Below, one piece after another: positions 14,501-28,217 of a DNA stretch of 64,000 nt. Position 1 is the stretch's first letter. Each line of letters starts with the position of its first letter. The notes under the pieces are model-generated. The model saw nothing but the letters and a program-made list of their open reading frames with translations, made no database searches and was not told the origin of the DNA. Position numbers and translations under genes: made by a program. Origin of the DNA: Paralichthys olivaceus (Eukaryota > Chordata > Actinopteri > Pleuronectiformes > Paralichthyidae). The stretch covers positions 19,635,501 to 19,699,500 of the forward strand of contig NC_091099.1 in assembly GCF_024713975.1 (NCBI RefSeq), read 5' to 3'.

Positions 14501-17500
14501 CTCCTCACCTTCCTCATGTTCTCCAGCTCCAGCTGTTTGGCCTCGTTGGCTGTCTGCAGCTCCCTCATCCTCAGCTCCAGCTCCTCCTGCTCTGCCTGCT
14601 GCTTCAATCGCAGCTCCCGCCGCTTCTGCCGAGCCTCACAATGCGGCGCCGGTCGTCCCTGACGCAGCAGACTCACACAGGTCTGAATGGCTGAGAGGAA
14701 AATAATAATGTCAGTGATTTTGATTTCTTTTTTTTTTTTTTCTGGTGGCAGCTTCTTTGCTACTCAAGCTGGATTCACCTGTAAATCCAATCTGCATCTT
14801 TGGGTTTGTGGCTTTTGCTCAGACAAAATACATCAATTTGAATGAGTCAATATGTTGTTTTTTGCAATTTTCTGACATTTTACGCATTGATCAATAACTC
14901 AAGTTTTAAAAAATATAATGATATTGATTTAAAAAATATATATATTTCAGGTTTATAAGGCTGTGATGGAGAATAATCCCTATTGCTAAATTATCTTGAT
15001 AATCATTTCATAAATCTTTCAAGGAACGATATCTGCTAATTTTTTTTCTTTTATTCTCTGAAGTTGCAAAATAAAACTATTTTCGGCCATTATACTGCAT
15101 ATAATAAATGATTATTGATTAATTGAGAAATAAATAAGCAGATAAAACATTTTGTTCTAAGTGTAATGAAGAACAACCTGGGCTTTAGTTTCAAATATTT
15201 CAACCCTGAGCACCCCAATCTGATATTTAATTTAATTTTATATTCACATATCAGTTTTCTATTGAGGTCAATGAAATATTATCAACTTTCACCATCAAAA
15301 AAATGCAACTTTGGTTAAAACTCTCTTTCAGCAGTGTGGAATGAATGAGTGAGAAATAATGAAGTGAGTCACCATGTCAGCAGAGTTAAAAGCCGATTAT
15401 CAGGTGAGTAGTGAAAATAATAATGTCTATGTTTTTCAGTTTAGTAATAAGTCTCATTTCTACTCACCATGCATCCACTCCTGCTTCTTCTTCTTGTCCG
15501 ACGCACTGATTTCAAAACTTTTTAATGACGACCTGATGATGAAGAGGCACTTCTTTCCCTCTTTGTCAGGTATAGGCTGAAGGGACAAATAATATATACA
15601 ATAAATACACTAATATTTGCAAACAGGAAGAGTATTAATCATTTCCACAGAGCTTTCAGCTGCGCTTTTAAAATGTAGAAGATTAAGAATAAATTCCATG
15701 AGAAACATTGGATTCTTGCCTCCACGTTGCAGTTTCCATCCAATAAGATGTTTCCTTTCTTATCAGCCAAGTCCTCGCCAACGTAGTAGGACATGGAGTT
15801 TGGCTTCAGCATGAACCAGCGCTCTGTCCAGTTCTTCCTCTTGTGACCTTTCTTCAACATGAATCCCTGCAGAAAGAAACAGGGCTCATTTACACCAACA
15901 AGAAGAGTTTCATCATCTACTGGTCATTTAATGACTGGATTCTCTGATGCTGCACATTAAACTTGTGAACATTAACAGGAGCAGAACAGTGGGATGAGTC
16001 AAAACAAACTGCAGGGTGTGTGATCATGTTATGGACAAACTAGTGCAGTCTAATACAACGATTCTACAGTAAATCCTCCTACAATCTTCAATGTTTCATG
16101 GAACATAAATAAATTCTAGTTCTGTGTGAAATCAACCCTTAAAGATGAACGATCAGAGCTCAGTCTGTGCAGGGCTGCAGCTCACCTGTTTGAGCACGTC
16201 CAGGATGAGCTCCTGGTAGACCTCGTTGATGCCCATGGAGAGCGTCTGGCGGTCCATGCCTTTACTGAAGTGACCCGAACCCACCAGGCTGATGAGCTCC
16301 CAGGCGCTCAAGCACTGCTGCTTTGAGTCCAGCTGCAGCTTGTAGTCCTCGAACCGCTCCTCCACCCAGCTGCCCCCCATCGCCTCCGTCAGCTTACGCA
16401 GGAAGTACTCGATCTGTGCACAGAGACAAATACAGATAGATAACACAATAATAATAATACACAAAAACAAGACCGTGAAATGTTATCATATCATCACATA
16501 AACAAAAACAATATGATCGATCTGATTTTTCTTTGAAGCGATATACAGCTATTTATATTCAAAGAGACCTGTCTTGTATTTTTCCCACAATTCATCTGGA
16601 CATTGGCTACTTGCAGCATACAACTTGCTTCTGCAAACAATCTTCCAGTGATTCATCTCTGATGTTTGTAGCACCCAACAATAAATCTTCCAGCATTTGT
16701 AACAGAACAGGAAGCTGGAAACTTCCTTTTCTGCTCTTCAGCGACAGACGTTTTTTAACTGTAGCAGTGAAAAAAACACATCTACACAAGTACAGCTCAA
16801 CTCCAGCTCTGAATTCATGTCTGGCCTGTGTGATGTTTTCATTTAAATGAGCAATGAGAGAAGTGGGAAGTTATCAGTCTAATACTGTTCAGTGTGACTT
16901 CCCCCATTGGGTCAAGCAAGGAACCATTTCTTTAAAACCATTAAAAACGTGTTTTTCCAACGTGGAGATCTAGGAGACTGATGAGAAGCGATTTTAAATA
17001 ACACGATTTTCTTTTTTTAATTCTACACTTTTGGAAGTTTATCTTCTCTCTTAATCTCTTCACTTGTTACAACAGAACTTTAAATGGGTTACTGAGTTAT
17101 ACCTAAAACAATTAGTCCATCCATTAATTAGTCAATCAGGAGAAAGTTTATTCTATTTGACCTGTTGTTCAGGCAAAACCACACATCTGATGAAGTCACT
17201 GTGGCCTTTGGAATTTGTCACAGAATTCGATTTTTGGGTGTGTTTGTTATGGAATTTTCATAGACACTGTCTCTTGTCCTCTCTGGGGCATAGTGCAACA
17301 GGCTGTTGTGTTTGGGAAGTACGAGAGCTTGGCGGGTCAAAGCCTTCACTCCCTAGACATCACAGATATGAGAATGCGTAAGCAGGCAATACTGTCTCCA
17401 TAACTAGAAAATACATTTGATTGTTTAGAAACAACCACACCCATATATCAAATGATCTGTTGGGGTTCATCATCCTGCACAAATGCTGTATGGATGAATT

Positions 17501-20500
17501 CTGATTTTTCCTTAGCCAAGCTTCAATAAATATTTCTGCTTAAGACGTCAAAGGGCTCCTGAACGTTTTCTTCATTGATGAGTTGACCATTGATCAGCAG
17601 ATTTTCCACAACAGTGTTGAACACTCACCTCTTCGGTGACGATGATCAGAGGATATCTGTCCTCAGATAGGAAGTTGAAGATGCACCAAATCTTGAAGGC
17701 GTCGTCGTTGGAGATGAGCAGTTGACTCTGTTGCAGGTTTTTCCTGGAGCACAGAGTCCAGCACATTTTGTTGAAGTCCTGACGGTCAAAGTTATCAGTC
17801 ACCTGCAGCAGAGCACAACAGCTGTGGTGAGCTGGGGATTCATGTTTGACACAACAGATGTAAAAAAAGGAAAGATGAGGGATTATTACACTGCTCAAAA
17901 ATATAAGGGACTAAATTATCACAGTATAAATTTAAGGGATATTAATCTGTCCATTTAGGAAGCACAAGTGATTATGAATGGAGAGACAAAAGCAAGACAA
18001 CCCCCAAAAAGGGAATGGTTTTACATGTGGTGGCCACAGACGATTGTTCTCTCCTTATCCTCCCTGATTGATTCTTCTCTAGTTTTGTGTTTTGATAGTG
18101 TCCGTGTCACTACAGGTAGCATGAGGTGGTACATGCAGCCCAATCAGCTTGCACAGGTAGTCCAGCTTCTCCAGTATGGCTCATTAAATATGTGCGATCG
18201 CAAGAAGGTTTGCTGTCCCAGCACAGTCTCAAGAGCATGGAGGAGATACCAGGAGACCGGCTGTTACAAGAGGAGAGCTGCACAGAGCAGTGGAAGGGCA
18301 TCAACCAAGCAGCAGCACAGGCGTGAAAGAGTCTGGAGACATTGTGGTGAATATTATGCTGCCTGTTACATCGTCCAGCAATAGGTTTATGATTTTGATT
18401 TTACATCAGTAAAGATTTTCAACTTCTGATGAGGGATTAAAGTGTTCCCTTAATTCTTTTGAGCAGTGTATAAATTCACCCAGGATTTAACCCCTCCTGT
18501 TATTTGTATGTATTTAAAGTACTTCTCATTCCCAGAGGGAAAACACAAACCCAGCAGAAAACTGCCAAACAAGTGAGAAAAGGGGTCTGTTAAAAAATAA
18601 ATAAAAAAAACTCTAAGGATCAGATTCCAGAGCAAATAGGAGGAAAGCTCTTGAAAAGGTACAACTGGTGCAGTGGAGTGGAAGTGTTTTCCTCGAGCTG
18701 GTGAACAGTAGCATCTCCATGGAGACTCTTGGCAGCTGCCCCTTTAAAAAAACAAGCCACCAACAAACCCCTGAGAAACAACCCGAAAAACATGGACTGA
18801 ACCCTGAAAAGTTTTTCTTTTCAAAAACCACTATTTGCATAGACTTTGTAACGTGGTGCAGACATTTCATTGTGGTCTGAGCAGCCATCAAATCAAAATC
18901 TGGTTTCCAAATCTCCAAACAGACAAGAACACAATATAGATAACAACAATTACAGCAGCGATAGCATGAACCCATATGTAAACATCACTCACATGTTAAT
19001 CTGACTGTGACACTCCAAACTTGTATTTGCTTTATCAGTTACAATAAGAGGAATGCATTGCAAACAGATTTAAACTAATATAACCACACAACAGACACGT
19101 GATGTAAAGACCTGTCAGTGTAAATGTCCTGCCTCTGTTAATGTATTTCTGATCATGTTATTAAAAATTGACCCGTTTTGGAGTGTGACACATTTACATA
19201 ATTCATAACACTTTGGTTGATGGCTTCACAATGGCTCATCATCGTTTGCCATTTCTTTAAAGATTAGTTGTAATCCAATAGAAAACACTCATACGTAACA
19301 ACATGATGATTCATTTATACATTTGTCATATTGTGATATGTAAGGAGAGCCAATGCTGGACTAGAGATTTATAGTTCTGTTCCAGAAGAAAATTATATAC
19401 ACTGCTGCATTGACATTTGTAATTTCCTGGTGTACTGATTCTCCAGTTCAGACCTCAATATCTGAGCTGTGCTTTGGTTCAAAACTTGCTTTATTTACAC
19501 AATATACAGTTAGCCTTAACTTATAACTATTATAATTTCATGATTTGCATGTGCTGTAGGGTTATTTGTAAGTTGAATGGACAAAACCAAGTTACAATGA
19601 CTCAAGTAACCTGAGTTGTAGCGGATACCACTTTGTTTTACAACATAGAGAGTAAACCAAGGGAACACTATTTATTCATATAAAAAGGTAGATGAATGTA
19701 ATAGTGAAGATATTGCACTGAGACTCTCAAGCTAGTGCAACTGAGGCTAGCTTTATTATCCCCATCGTCAGTGTACTGGTAGTAATAATTGAAAGGTTTA
19801 TTTTAATTTGGTCTATAACAGCTTCTGATCTTGCAATAAAATCCCTTTTGCTGATGAAGTCTTTAGGTTAAAGGTTTCAAAAAAGCCAATGAATGGATCT
19901 TGAGTAAGAATTATTTTTTCAAACTAAAATGCTGATGTTAATAAAGTGATTGTTGTGTATGTATCACACAAACTGAGCTCAAACTTTTTCCAATGATGTA
20001 TCTCAATCTTCTTCTGTGAATGTAATCCTAATTTCTTTCATGGCCATTTAATTATGTTCATTTTCTGTGCTGAGACAGACATTCAGTCCTCGTGAATGAC
20101 TGCAGTGAAGTGGTGTGGACTATTCCAAGGCTGCACAGGATCTGATGTAACTTTCTATTGTGCTAATTTAGGGCAAGTGCCTGTGTGGAAACCTGGGCTG
20201 GATGTTAAAGTGATACTCCACCCAGAATCCCCATAGCCCCCTCCCCTTTGAGCTCAAAGTGAAAAGTTAGTAGTCAAGGCAACATGTTACAGTGTTCTCT
20301 AATCAATCATTTCCTCCAACATAATATACAACTGTGCATCCACAGTCTCAGTATGTTCCTGATAGTCATCACTTTCCTCAGAGCTCACATGCTAAGAGAG
20401 AAACATCTCTCAGTAAATACAATACACTTTAACTGCAGCACAAACTACATCCCCCCAAATACTGATAGACTCCAAACCTCTATACATCAGCTTCAACAAA

Positions 20501-23500
20501 AACAAGACATTATAACGTCGGTGGAGATACGATTGATAGGAAGATTGTAGCTGTTGGACCAATAAACTGGGTTAGGGTTAAGCAAATCAGTTGAGAAGTA
20601 TTCTTTTTATGTTGTACTATGGTTGTTTAAACTTTCCATAAATGTCTATTTGTCTGTGTTTAATAATGATATTGTTACATATTCCCATCAACCTGTTACA
20701 TTAGAAAACAATTGTAAAAACATTTTCTATAGCCACCTCTAAAAGCAGCAGGATTTTGTTTCCTCCATGCTGAATCCGAAATTATCATTTTCCTGAAAAT
20801 CAGACTGAAAAAACGGTATCTCCTGTCATTACTCATGTGATGCTGAGACAGGTTGTGTTCAGGTGGTGACTCGTGTGTTTTAGACGTGTGGTTCTGAGTG
20901 AGTCAGAACAGCGTGATGCTGTGAAAGCAGAGTTTGTTATGAAAGAGCAGCTCTTTGTGTCATGCTCATCGTGTTTATCTTTGTCCTCATGGCTTGGTAA
21001 CTCTCGGCCTCTATCTTTTTCTATTCCTCCTCTCGCTCGGTCAATCACTGTCTCGGTCTCTACACTTCAACAATAAGAGCCTTGTCAGTGCTGCCTGCCC
21101 TCAGCTCCACCGCCACATGTCCATTAGGATTCAGGAGCCAAACTCCAGCTTAATGAGCAGAAGCATTTACAGCTCTCACAGAAAGTCCACAGGACTGAAG
21201 CAGGGACAATTACACAGTTTGTTACCAGTTAAACAAGACTTGCTGGTTTTTGATCAAGGGGTTTGTTGCAAATGAAATGTTCACCACAAGTGACAGGACA
21301 AGTATTCATGTGAGATATAAATCATTTAAGCTTTTTTTGCTCCAAAGGAGCATAAAATGATCAAACACACTGGGGTGTTAGCTGAGCAGTTAATCCATAC
21401 GAAAACTTTACAACTGTGTGGTCAATGTGTTGAGACTCTTTATTTCTAAATGTCCGGTAAGAACAAAGAAGCTAATTCACCCATTCTTGCACAATGTGAA
21501 GGTTGAATAGTGTTTGTTACCGGCAGAGCAGGTTTTACAAAACGGGATGCTGTAAATATGAAAGCTTCTTACAGTTAGGACTCTGGGTTTCTCTATTCCT
21601 TCAGTGTGATCAGGACAGTTTGCATGTGGTTGGTCCAACAGAGTTGCAACAACTGCAAAATGTCCTTCCCTGTATGTCATGACCGTGGACTGTATGTAAA
21701 CATGGACACCACATCTCCACTTCCTCTCACTATCCAGAAATTAGGCAAAAAATATAGTGGATATCTACACAGCATTTGGAGCCAGAGTTAGCTCAGTAGC
21801 AATCAGGAGATTGAAGCCATTGATAGCTCGACCAATCGTGAGTCCGTCTCAGCTTTCAATCATGGCAATTCAATCCGTTTTTACAGCATTAAATCATTAA
21901 TAGGGGAAAATCAATACTTAATCAAACATCAGTGTGATAAGAATAACCTAAAATGACAGAAAACATCTCTGAGAAAATATATTGGATGTGTACTTTAGGT
22001 TTGTTCCATGTCCAATCTACTAACATGGAGGGGTCAGGATTTAGGATGGATACTGCAACCAGCCACTAGGTGGTGAGACACTTTGGCTTCAGACACTAAT
22101 GCTTGGGAGAAGTCATTTTCAATCTTTTTATACAGTCTTATGGTTAAAATAATACACAATCAAGCAAAAATAGTTTTTGGTAGTGTAAAGAAAAATTCTT
22201 AAACTTATTCAAAAAGTATTAGTGTATTACTCATCTTACAATCCACATGTTCTGTGTACAGTTTATCTTTTGAGTTTTGTGTTTGTCCCATCATGTTAAT
22301 CTTCCAATTTAAGTGTCATAAATGGAAAATGTCCTCCCCAACAGCAGCTCAGTATGGAAACATTGTCCATGAAAACAAACGTGAGAACAAGTCATTAAAA
22401 CTCCTGAAGCCTCATATTAGCTTCAATACATGTCTGAATCAATTCTATCACTTGAATAGAATGGCAGAGGATTTCTGTTAGTCCGTGTGGACAGGAGGAA
22501 TAATTACAGCCAACAATGACACTTTCATCATATTTTTTTAAATATTACCCTGATAGAGACCTTTAGTAAAACCTAGTTTCAGATGTTCACTGTGACGGTC
22601 ACTCAAACACAGACACACTCTCGATACTTCAGGGTTTGGAGAACCACTTGTTTCTGAGGAATGTTTCACTTCAACACACCACAAAGTGCTGAGTCCTGAG
22701 CTTTAACTCTGTCTCTTCTTTCTTTGGCATCACGGTGTAAGGTTTCACCGCACTGACACAGTCCTCATTGTCTTTGTACTTCACCAAGAAGAAATGTCAG
22801 CGGTGTGCACTTCTGCGCTTGACTTACTGCTGCATTGTTACTGACTGGGTCAGAGACGACAAGGGTGACGCACACACACGTAGACAAATGAGGCAAAACA
22901 CCCCTGGACACAGACATGTAAAATGTCCTTTACGTCTCGAGAAGAAAGACCACCAGAACAGCACAATGACATTTTCCATTCAGCCAATGGAAATTGAAAA
23001 GCTTGGATTCTCTGCATTATTTCACATATAAATCAAAAGCACACTGCTTCAGGCTACTAGCAGTGGTCTATAGGCAACCCTGCCAGGATGATTTGTTATT
23101 AGAGGAGCAGTTAAGTTCAGTAACCTTGCTGCTATACGCTAGTTAAATTAAATACATTGTGTATCTTTAAAGGGGGGGGCGCAACATGATATTGCGTAAA
23201 AAATACAGGATTATCATATGTAACGTTAACATGCTAGCTGTATTATTATTATCTTAATTTTTAAATCCTTATCAATAGAGAAAATACTACATTTGTGGGT
23301 CTGTCTCTCATCTTGCCGGTGATTTGCAAGGCATTCTCGGAAATGTCCATAACCCTCAGTTTGAAACTGTGGGTTTAAAGAAATCTCACTTGCTCCTACC
23401 CCCCCATTCCAACAAGAATCATTGACTTTGTATATGTTTGGACTCACTTTGTGTATTTCAATGGTTTCCTTTGTTTTGCATCTGTGTGTGGTCATTTTGT

Positions 23501-23665
23501 GTCTTTTTCTAGCGATCTGATGACATTCGAGATTAAATATTACCAAACACATAAACACAGGTGTAACGGTTCCATTTTTCTTGACTGTCAACTTTACCAG
23601 TGTGTAAAATAGGATTCTTGTTGTCCTTGGCTTTTCAAGTTTCTGGTGACAACACAAACATGTTT

Positions 23666-23746
<81 letters not shown>

Positions 23747-26700
23747 ACACGCATGCATGCATACACAGTCTTCTACTGTGTGAGAGCGGGTGGAGTTTCC
23801 TCAGGAGTGAGAGCAGTTGAATGTACCGACCGACGCCCTTGCTCCCATAAGGCATGGTCACCACCACTCCAATGGGTGGGTGGGGTGGTCATGTTGGAGT
23901 GTGTATGGAAAACTACATGGATTTTTTTTTTTCTTTTGTGGGGGGGTCCTGCTCATGACATCACGTCTGTTTCCCAGAAACTAAATCCATTTTCTAAAAG
24001 AAAAATGAACCAGAGATGTTACCTCTCTCTGTCCAGTCAAATTTAAATCCTATTCACATGCATGCATTTTATAATCTTATGTGAATTCTAGTCAAATGGG
24101 CACAAAATAATGCACAAGATATCTGAAGTAACGTTTCATCAAAGGTGCAGCTGAGAAAACATGTTATGGATGCTACTTCTCTAATTACCATAAAGAGCTG
24201 GAACAGATACAAATTGTGTTCATGTTGCTGGCTGTTAAACATGTTACACAACTTTCTTTCAATCCAACTTGGGTTTCCAAATGCGGAACAAGGAACTGGA
24301 TGATGATGAAAAACAGTCTCAGTTGTTCATTCCTCTGAGTCTGTCCATCTTCACAGAAACAAGATTGAACACAACATGACACAGATCCTTTTTGTTGATT
24401 AAAAAAAATACAGACCATGAGAACCATCATCCTAACCCTTAAAAGCAGGCTGCCTCATTGACTGTGACAAGATCCCACAGGGGAAAGTTACACAATAGAC
24501 TGTTGATATCTCTGAGGGGAACACATTTTTGCAACAACAGCAGCACCAGCGCCGCCCATAACCTTGACATATGTGCCACAACTCCTTCAGAGTCCACATA
24601 AAACTTTACAGCAGCACAAAAACTAACACAACAGATGAGCTAAGTAGATTTATTGAAACAAAATAACTCTGATTTTAAGTCAAACTTTGTTTTTGCTTCT
24701 TTTTTTTTAAAACATAAAACTCGTGAATTCAATATTTTTAAATAAGGACACTAGCAAATTATTTCTCCATCATTTTAAGTTCTGGATCTATGTTGCAAGA
24801 GTTGAATATGAAATAAATCAATATATTTTAAATTTCATCACATGTATCCAATAATCATTGTAAAAGTATTTTTAATAACCCTGTGCAATATTCCAAGCAT
24901 CATTCAACTAATGATCTTAATAAACATGGAAATACTTCAAAAACTTTTATCAATATTAAACATATCATAGGTGTTTAGAAAATCATTTCAGACATTCCAG
25001 CGAGAGTGTTAGCAACACAATGTAAAGATGGGGCAGCATTTTTGGGACTGAACAAACAAAGCAAGAGAAGATATTCAACACTTTTTTAAATTGAATTCAA
25101 GACTTTTTCATGCCTAAAAGGCCTTTGTGCTGAGGGGAGTAAATCCACTTTAAGACTTGTCAAGACCTGGGCAGACACGCTGGTCCAACCAGAGGTCAAA
25201 GGTTCTGTGACCTTTAGGAGAGTTTTCTTATGACACAACAGAATTCCAAGCCTCTCACCACGGCAACACCCATAGACCATCATCATGACATCATACTGCA
25301 AGAATACCAGACAGCCAGCGAGAGTTCAGAGTTGCTTATGACATCACAAAATGAAAGGCCTTTTCTCTCCCAACGTTCCATTCATGCTGTGACCCGTTAT
25401 AACATCATCACTGAGGGACGGATGGACAGAGGGATGGACGGACAGCTGAATGAATCGACTTAGTGTTCAATGACTGGGGCTGTTTGAGCTGAGTACAACG
25501 ACTGACAGAAATAACACTGTGACACAGCACAATATATGAATGCTGTGTGGCAATCAATGGATTTTTACACTCTGCATTATTAAATGAGACATTAAAAAGA
25601 TCATCTTAACTGAATGAAAGAATCAATGAGACAACGATCACATACTCGCCACAATTAATACATACATGCTGAGACGGCACAAACTACTGAAGACCATCCA
25701 GAGGATTACAACAACAGCCTGTCTTATCTGGATTTGGCAGTGAGACAGTAAGAGGATTTTGTTTCAGATATATCTGAATGGATATTTAAAACAATTAAAA
25801 CCCTTGAATTTCGTGCCACATCTCTTTTCAGGTCTGCTTTCGAGTTTGTTTTAGTTCTCCTGATATTGTCTCATTTCCCACACAACGAGATGAAGAGTCA
25901 CTTACACTGTACTGGTGACTCACTTTGGTGACAAAATAAATTTAAAAAAATAAAATAAACATGATGAGGACAAATTCACAGAAAAGCCATAGTGCACTGA
26001 ACCACCATGTCCTTTATTGAACTTCAGCTGAAGTTTCACATCCTGATTTTCTGACTTGACGAGTTGACTGAATTGCGCTTAATATAATGTCTTCTTCCAT
26101 CAACAAGTGGTTATCTAGTGACAATCATTGTTGTTGACTGACCTTATCCAGGATGAACTTGTTCAGGTACGGCATGTACCCCTGGTTGGAAACAGGACCC
26201 TCATCGTCGTCTTTGAAATGCTCCTCCAGGGCCACAGGGTCGTGTGGGATCTTCATCATTGTACACAGATTGTGCGACAGAACCTGGAGCAAAAATTTGG
26301 TTTGATTACTTGATTGTGTTTATAGAATTTCTTAATTTATTAGGTCAATTGTGAAGTCTATAAAATAAAACAGGAAATGTCCATCACAGTGTCCTTGAGC
26401 ACAATGTGACATCTTCTAATGGATCAATCAGTGCGACTAAGAATACAAAACCCAATTATCGGAGCAATTCTAATAGTGTCCTGGCACTGTCAGTGCTTGG
26501 ACCCTAAAAAGATTTAGTTCACAATACAAAAACAGAGAAAATCAGCAACTCCTCATATTTGAGAAGCTGTAACATGAGGATATTTGCAGTTTTCTCACAA
26601 AAGCTCATTACAATTCTCTAAGGTCCAACATGATGTAGTTAGATGTCTGGTTTAGTCCAAAACTCAAAGATATTCAATCGACTACTTTTTTCATTCATTC

Positions 26701-28194
26701 ATTCATTCAACCTTTTAACTCAGGAATACAATATAGCAGTAACTTAATTTACAGAAATGTAGAGAAAATGAAACATTCAGAGATAGTCAAATTTCCCAAA
26801 TAGCCTAATCAAGAGCTAAAGTAATAGCCTAATGGCAAATATTCCCATTTAATAAAATGGAACTAGAGGTTTAGGGCATTTTGCCTAAAACAGTAACCAT
26901 AGTTACCAATTAATTTTCTGTTGATCGACTAGTTATTTCAGCTCTAATTATTACACAGCTTTCATGAACTGTGTGTATTGCTCCTCTTGGTTCATTACTG
27001 GACTTTGACATGTATTGGTATTGTGTTCGTAAAAAATCGGACTCCAGTTTATACTGTTGGCAACAGTCTGTGATGACGTACACATGTCTGGAGTAACTTT
27101 TGAAACGAGTACACTTATTGACAAATGTATAGTTTTTCTTAAGCTGGTGATTTCCTGTGTTTCACATGTCATCTTTTGCCAGGCTGCTGCATTCAGATGG
27201 TGCTCAAACATATACACACAGAGGAGAATATTTTAGAAAGAGGGTGTTGGGTCAGAAAAGAGAAGGGGTTCCACCTCTTTCAACAACAAGCTGCATTGCA
27301 TTCTGGTCTACAGAGGCAGAAATAAACTATTCTCTTGAGATTCAGACACAGCCGACCTGAAACCCTGACCTTTATTGTTAATGATGTTAGCTGATGAACA
27401 ATGTTTGGCTGGCACGCTGCAGTGTTAACAGACCTGGAAATATGTGGGCATGTCGTAATGTTGTAAACATTTCGAGTTATCTTCCGGGAAACTTAAAAAA
27501 GTTTTGATTTGCTGATCTGTGTTTTCATCTGGAGTTTTCCACTGACTGGCCCAGCTCTTGTCCAATGAACAAAACATTCAACCATGAAACATCGGACATG
27601 AATACAGATTAAGTTGTTTAGAGGCAGAAAACACTTAATATATTCTTCGTATAATGATGCTGAGCTCTGAGGGCGAGTTACTCATTGTTTCATGAACAAA
27701 TTACCATTTTAACACAGAGAACTTTGAATTTGAGCACTAGAATAATATTCCTAATCTAGTGTCAGACCTTTAGCTCTACTGCCATCCCTTTACATCACCT
27801 GCTCCTTCCCTCTGGGCCACAGACTGATGCAGGTGTCAGTCACAGTGACTTCTAAACCAATGGAACGTCTTTCATTTAACACCTTTTGACTCATGACTGA
27901 TTGATTGTGGTGGGTTTTGTCCCGGAAGTTGCTGAAGTTTCTGCTAATCGATGAGCAGGTGAGGAGCAGTCTGCTAACACTGTGCTAACACTGTGCTAAC
28001 AGAGGACACGGTGGATGAAGGGCGGAGGAGGAGTGTGCTCTCACTTCAGACTCTTACAAAAACACCTGGAACTATGGTTGAGTGTTGTTGTTTTTTACCT
28101 TCAGCTGAGATTTGGACACTTTCCCGCTCTTGTCCAGGTCCAGAGCAGTGAACGCGTGCCAGATGGACTTCAGCAGCTCGTCCCTCAGAGCCAT
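3706..28194 (-). CDS. swap70: Switch-associated protein 70 (12 coding exons, 588 aa)
   Basis: Swap70 binds PIP3 and F-actin, acts on Rac signalling and membrane ruffling, and was first found in B-cell class switching. Coding exons (minus): 28099-28194, 26143-26283, 17629-17802, 16186-16413, 15720-15866, 15468-15576, 14509-14690, 10025-10132, 7287-7453, 5990-6188, 5222-5318, 3706-3824. All phases close. An EF-hand-like region lies at about residues 1-80. A PH domain (residues 214-307; [18 protein letters not shown], then [14 protein letters not shown]) precedes a long Glu/Gln/Arg-rich coiled coil (about 315-535). The tail holds ITNWGPAAF, the conserved end near the actin-binding segment. Human SWAP70 is 585 aa. 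The start has a strong context (A at -3, G at +4) and matches family N-termini ([18 protein letters not shown]). The intron after exon 5 has a GC donor. Whether this is the swap70a or swap70b copy of teleosts cannot be decided here. Confidence 0.97.
4298..4410 (-). repeat. Retroposon tail fragment
   Basis: The phrase 'caattcaaagtgctttacac'-like (here 'gggaattcaaagtgctttac') is the reverse complement of the usual 3' end of teleost L2/RTE-type retroposons. It lies in the last intron of swap70 and is short and diverged. Confidence 0.4.
5489..5519. repeat. (AT)n microsatellite
   Basis: About 15 uninterrupted AT units in a swap70 intron. Confidence 0.9.
7690..9297 (+). mobile_element. L2-clade LINE, 5'-truncated, internally deleted
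   Basis: In order on the plus strand: an endonuclease segment ([23 protein letters not shown], then DFN-like and HHGNRPG-like pieces), a jump over most of the RT domain, the late ORF2 motif ([37 protein letters not shown]-like) and a 3' UTR. The end is the diagnostic L2 tail, GTAAAGCACTTTGAGCTGC followed by a GTGCTATACAAATAA-like stretch and TTATTATTA near 9297. Several stops and frame changes make it inactive. It sits in the swap70 intron between exons 9 and 8, antisense to the gene. Confidence 0.85.
11010..11046. repeat. (TAA)n microsatellite
   Basis: About twelve TAA/ATA units with one interruption, in the swap70 intron between exons 8 and 7. Confidence 0.9.
12853..12960. repeat. Short repeat remnant with a GGGGCCTGTACTAC head
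   Basis: The sequence begins CAGGGGCCTGTACTACTGAG. It resembles the terminal sequence of a widespread teleost non-autonomous DNA element. Only one end is recognisable, so the family is not assigned. Confidence 0.35.
17889..18468 (+). mobile_element. Tc1/mariner-like DNA transposon, internally deleted copy
   Basis: The ends are inverted repeats (CACTGCTCAAAA...AAGGGA against TCCCTTAATTCTTTTGAGCAGTG) and the element is flanked by a TA dinucleotide on both sides, the target-site signature of this superfamily. The 580-bp body carries the N-terminal helix-turn-helix of the transposase (from 18121: [18 protein letters not shown]..., [11 protein letters not shown]) joined to a short piece from further on ([17 protein letters not shown]). 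Most of the DDE catalytic region is missing, so it cannot encode a working enzyme. It lies in the 8.3-kb intron 2 of swap70, 86 bp upstream of exon 3 in gene sense. Confidence 0.9.
21682..22140. mobile_element. Non-autonomous DNA element with GACTGTAT-type ends
   Basis: The left end reads GTGGACTGTATGTAAACATG and the right end TCTTTTTATACAGTCTTA, which are imperfect inverted copies. The interior GCCAGCCACTAGGTGG-like segment and TTTGGCTTCA match a repeat common in fish genomes (ends usually CATAGACTGTATATAAA). The copy is diverged and lies in swap70 intron 2. Confidence 0.6.
23669..23750. repeat. (CA)n microsatellite
   Basis: About 36 pure AC units followed by an ATACACACAC block and GCATGCATGCAT. 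This produces spurious long Thr-His and Cys-Val reading frames on both strands. Confidence 0.95.
26555..26950. repeat. Degenerate interspersed repeat
   Basis: Pieces such as ATTTGAGAAGCTG, ACTCAAAGATATTCAAT and TTAATTTTCTGTTGATCGACTAG followed by TTTCAGCTCTAA recur in this order in a repeat I know from teleost genomes. A weaker relative is near 30490-30580. No terminal repeats could be fixed. Confidence 0.45.
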
Positions 28195-28217
28195 GATGGA
28201 GGATTCAACCAGGCAAC

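Noticed and set aside
23226-23657. 143-residue minus-strand frame in swap70 intron 2
   Set aside because: No recognisable domain, no coding-like composition, and it lies wholly within an intron next to the (CA)n tract.
23600-24046. 148-residue plus-strand reading frame rich in Thr-His
   Set aside because: It is driven by the (CA)n tract in swap70 intron 2; no homology or splice context.
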